Source: Niveispirillum lacus | GTDB taxonomy: Bacteria > Pseudomonadota > Alphaproteobacteria > Azospirillales > Azospirillaceae | Direction of reading: 5' to 3' | DNA: 64,000 bases | Assembly (NCBI RefSeq): GCF_002251795.1 | Contig: NZ_NOXU01000025.1 | Span: forward strand, 1-64,000 | In this document: piece after piece, positions 61,390 to 64,000 of the stretch | How the letters are laid out: every line of letters starts with the position of its first letter | Numbering within the stretch: position 1 is the first letter of the stretch | Translations under genes and position numbers: made by a program | Notes under the pieces: model-generated | Database searches by the model: none | Told to the model about the DNA's origin: nothing | What the model saw: only the letters and a program-made list of their open reading frames with translations

Positions 61390-61480
61390 GAGGGTCTCCT
61401 TTGGGCACAGTGATGATTATGAATTAGACTTACTTGTACTCGCAGGTGGGATGATTGTCCGATGTCATCGGCCGCCGGCC

Positions 61481-62923
61481 TTAATACACATCCCGGCAGT
61501 ACCGCCGTGCAGCAGCCAGGTCCGCCAGCATGTCGGCCCCCAGCAGGTCGGTCAGCACGGCATGCACCCCGCCCGCCATGCCCTCCAGGCTGCCGCAGAC
61601 ATAGAGGGCCGCGCCGTCGGCCACCCATGCCGCCACCCGATCCCCCGCCGCGGCCAGCAGATGCTGCACATAGACGGGCCGGTCGCCCTGGCGGGAGAAT
61701 GCACGGTCAAGACGGGACAACGTGCCATCGGCAATCCAGGCCGACAGGTCGTCATCGAACAGGCTGTCATGCTGAGCCGTCCGTTCCCCGAACAACAGCC
61801 AGTTCCGCTGGTGACCACAGCGCGCGCGGTGTTTCAGATGGGCGCGCAGGCCGGCGATACCCGTGCCATTGCCGATCAGGATCAGGGGACGGTCATCCGG
61901 GGGGGGATGGAAACCGGGATTGGACCGCAGGCGCAGCCGGACAGGCCCCCCCACCGGGGCATGCCGTGTCAACCAGCCCGACCCCAGGCCCAACCGCCCG
62001 TCGGGCCCTGTCACCTGTCGGACCACAAGGTCCAGAAAACCGTCGTCGGGCAGGCTGGCGATGGAATAATCGCGGCTGGGGATTGGTTCGCGCCCCTCGG
62101 GCAGGGTGGTTCTGGCCAACCACTGGGACAGGGGCCGGGTCAGGCCGTCGCGGATTTCGGGCCGATCCCCGCCCCGCAGGCGCAGGGCAGCCGCGACACT
62201 GTCCGGGGGGTTGCACGGTTCCACCTCCGCAATATCGCCGGCCTGCCAATCGGCAGTGCCCGCCGCTGGTGGCGCCAGGCGCAGATGGAAGATGGCCGCG
62301 CCGGGGCTGCCAGGGTTGAGATGATGACGTTCGGCCAGCACCCATTCCTGGTAATCGCCCGGTGTCCAGATGGGAAGATGGACGGGGCCGGCCATCTGGC
62401 CCAGATGCTGCTGCCAGCGCCGCAAGGCGCCGGCGTCGCCATTATCCACCTCCACCATGTCGAACAGCGGCATGGCCCCCTGCTGGCGCAACCATCCATC
62501 AAGCGCATGGCCAAAGGCGCAGAACCGGGCATAGTCGCGGTCGCCCAGTGCCAACAGACCATAACGCAGCGACGACAGGGTGGCGCCTGTTCCCATGACC
62601 CGCCGCACGAACCCGGCAGCATGGTCGGGGGCGTCCCCTTCGCCGGTTGTCGACACGATGAACAGGGCCTGTTGCGCGGCGGCAAGACGGGCAGCATCAA
62701 GCCGGTCGATGGCGTCCGCCCAGGCCGCTTTGCCCGCAGCCGTCAAGCCGGCGACCGTCTGCCGGGCCAGCATTTCGGCAAAGCCCGTCTGGCTGGCATA
62801 GGCCACCAGGATACCAGCACCGCCGGCCGCCGGGCGATGGCGCGCCGCGTGACGGCGGAACGTCACCGCACAGAACAGGGCGTAAAGCGCCAGCACCAGG
62901 CCGGCCCATAGGTAACGCTCCAT
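61481..62923 (-). CDS. Membrane-anchored flavodoxin/FNR-type reductase
   Basis: 480 residues from the ATG at 62923, overlapping the apbE stop. An N-terminal membrane helix (AGLVLALYALFCAVTF) precedes a flavodoxin-like domain (ILVAYASQTGFAEMLARQT, FIVSTTGEGDAPDHA). The C-terminal part is FAD/NADPH reductase like the CysJ family (SRDYSIASLPDDGFLDL, LIGNGTGIAGLRAHLKHRA, ALYVCGSLEGMAGGVH, CRDVY end). It transfers electrons from NADPH through FAD and FMN to an unknown acceptor, likely a periplasmic or membrane ferric reductase partner. Confidence 0.88.
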   Translation of the reverse strand: MERYLWAGLVLALYALFCAVTFRRHAARHRPAAGGAGILVAYASQTGFAEMLARQTVAGLTAAGKAAWADAIDRLDAARLAAAQQALFIVSTTGEGDAPDHAAGFVRRVMGTGATLSSLRYGLLALGDRDYARFCAFGHALDGWLRQQGAMPLFDMVEVDNGDAGALRRWQQHLGQMAGPVHLPIWTPGDYQEWVLAERHHLNPGSPGAAIFHLRLAPPAAGTADWQAGDIAEVEPCNPPDSVAAALRLRGGDRPEIRDGLTRPLSQWLARTTLPEGREPIPSRDYSIASLPDDGFLDLVVRQVTGPDGRLGLGSGWLTRHAPVGGPVRLRLRSNPGFHPPPDDRPLILIGNGTGIAGLRAHLKHRARCGHQRNWLLFGERTAQHDSLFDDDLSAWIADGTLSRLDRAFSRQGDRPVYVQHLLAAAGDRVAAWVADGAALYVCGSLEGMAGGVHAVLTDLLGADMLADLAAARRYCRDVY

Positions 62924-63957
62924 CACCCTTCCTCCGCGAGGGCCGCCAGGGCCGGGGTCATGATCTCGGCGATCCCCATCGGCGGTCGGCAGACAAACAG
63001 GGCCATGATCCCGCGCGCTGCCGCCCATTGCGGCCCCCTCTCTGGCCCCAGCACCATCAAGGCGGTGGCCAACGCATCGGCCATCATGCAGTCAGCATGC
63101 AGCACCGTGACCGCAGCCAGATCATCGGTCACCGGATAACCCGTACGCGGGTCCAGCGAATGGGACAGGGCCCGCCCATCCGGCCCCCGCATGAAGCGGT
63201 GGCAATCCCCACTGGTGGCCACGGCCCAGCCATGCAGGGCAATCCGTGTCGGCAGACCGCCTGACCGACCATCACGTCCCTTCACGGGTGCCAGGTCGAC
63301 CCACCAGGGTGTGGCATCCTGCTTGATGCCCCAGCCCCTTAGCTCGCCACCAATATCGACAAGATGGCTCACCACACCACAGGTCTCCAGATACCGCGAC
63401 ACACAATCCACGGCATAGCCTTTGGCAATCGATGACAGGTCCAGGCGCAGGCCGCCCGGCTGCCACAGCCTTTCCGCCTCCACCTGGATCTCCATCCAGC
63501 GCGGACCTGACAGCAGGGCGTGGACCTGGCCCGCCGTTGGCGGGGTCGCCACTGGTCCCGGCGGTCCGAAGCCCCAGGCGTCAACCAACCCGCCAATCGC
63601 CGGATCATAGGCCCCGCCGCTGTCCACCGACAGGCGCAGGGCCGCCGACACCACTGCGCACAAGGACGGATCAACCGGCACCCAGCCGCGTGGGCTGTGA
63701 TTGTACCGGCACAGGTCACTCGTCCGGTCCCAATGGCTCATCACTGCCACCACGCGGTCCAGGATGGCGACGATCCCCCGCCGCAGCGCCAAGGGTGCCG
63801 GCCCCTGTGGCGCGATCAGGGACACCGACCAATAGGTCCCCATGCTGGTCCCTGACAGGCGCAGAACCGGGGCATTCGCCGGCGGCAGTGCCGCCTCGGG
63901 CGCTGCTTCGGGCAGGATCAGGCGCAAGGCGCCGGCTTTGATAGGCGGGGTGGGCAT
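62923..63957 (-). CDS. apbE: FAD:protein FMN transferase (ApbE)
   Basis: 344 residues. LSGTSMGTYWSVSL, the flavin-binding RLDLSSIAKGYAVD, LVDIGGELRGWG, and the metal-binding SLDPRTGYPV and ADALATALMVLG are ApbE hallmarks. It links FMN covalently to Thr of partner proteins. It has no clear signal peptide, so it may act in the cytoplasm. It overlaps the flavoreductase start by one base; the operon promoter and any earlier genes lie beyond the window. Confidence 0.92.
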   Translation of the reverse strand: MPTPPIKAGALRLILPEAAPEAALPPANAPVLRLSGTSMGTYWSVSLIAPQGPAPLALRRGIVAILDRVVAVMSHWDRTSDLCRYNHSPRGWVPVDPSLCAVVSAALRLSVDSGGAYDPAIGGLVDAWGFGPPGPVATPPTAGQVHALLSGPRWMEIQVEAERLWQPGGLRLDLSSIAKGYAVDCVSRYLETCGVVSHLVDIGGELRGWGIKQDATPWWVDLAPVKGRDGRSGGLPTRIALHGWAVATSGDCHRFMRGPDGRALSHSLDPRTGYPVTDDLAAVTVLHADCMMADALATALMVLGPERGPQWAAARGIMALFVCRPPMGIAEIMTPALAALAEEG

Positions 63958-64000
63958 GGTGAGGGGCAGGGCTCAACCGTTCGCAGCCAGAACTCCCACC

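Overview
The window reads as a chromosomal segment of a GC-rich (roughly 60-65%) alphaproteobacterium. The gene style (TPR-GT41 'SPINDLY' proteins, DUF2849/DUF934 sulfur genes, TonB systems) suggests Rhodospirillales/Azospirillaceae. That placement is inference from gene content; there is no rRNA or tRNA here to test it. I support about 50 protein genes and see no CRISPR array, transposase or prophage.

Layout. 0.1-3.4 kb: iron-uptake pair (PKHD hydroxylase piuC and a siderophore TonB receptor) behind a Fur-like operator. 3.5-5.2 kb: an unrecognised protein and a TolA-tail-like lipoprotein. 5.3-19.6 kb: the most unusual part. A UDP-glucuronate decarboxylase and two TPR-GT41 glycosyltransferases form a + strand operon. 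They face a type I secretion pair (HlyD-like adaptor, ABC exporter with a C39-like domain). Across a 500-base regulatory gap lies a 1,587-residue Thr-rich protein made almost entirely of 8-residue repeats, organised in a 576-base (24-octad) higher-order repeat. 20.1-25.6 kb: a sigma54 activator with a degenerate receiver, two small proteins, a TPR-methyltransferase and mannose-1-phosphate guanylyltransferase. A good -24/-12 promoter precedes the repeat protein.

25.7-30.3 kb: an amino-acid-type ABC importer lacking a local ATPase, an enoyl-CoA hydratase, and exbB-exbD-tonB behind a second Fur-like operator. 30.3-38.6 kb: a TPR-methyltransferase, a metallo-beta-lactamase-fold hydrolase, a chemoreceptor, an HSL-type esterase, a porin and a class II aldolase. 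38.7-46.4 kb: an acyl-CoA ligase/MaoC/TetR operon divergent from an alpha/beta hydrolase, TonB receptor and MFS transporter, probably an uptake and catabolic locus for an organic acid or ester. 46.5-50.9 kb: GST, pirin, thioesterase, cysE, GNAT and ferredoxin-NADP reductase.

51.3-58.8 kb: a full assimilatory sulfate operon, cysG-DUF2849-cysI-DUF934-cysH-cysD-cysNC, running from sulfate activation through APS reduction to sulfide; cysE just upstream supplies O-acetylserine. 58.9-64 kb: a small secreted protein, a degenerate EAL-like protein, and an operon of ApbE, a membrane-anchored flavodoxin/FNR reductase and a DUF4198 periplasmic protein, which resembles iron/flavin reductase systems that work with TonB uptake.
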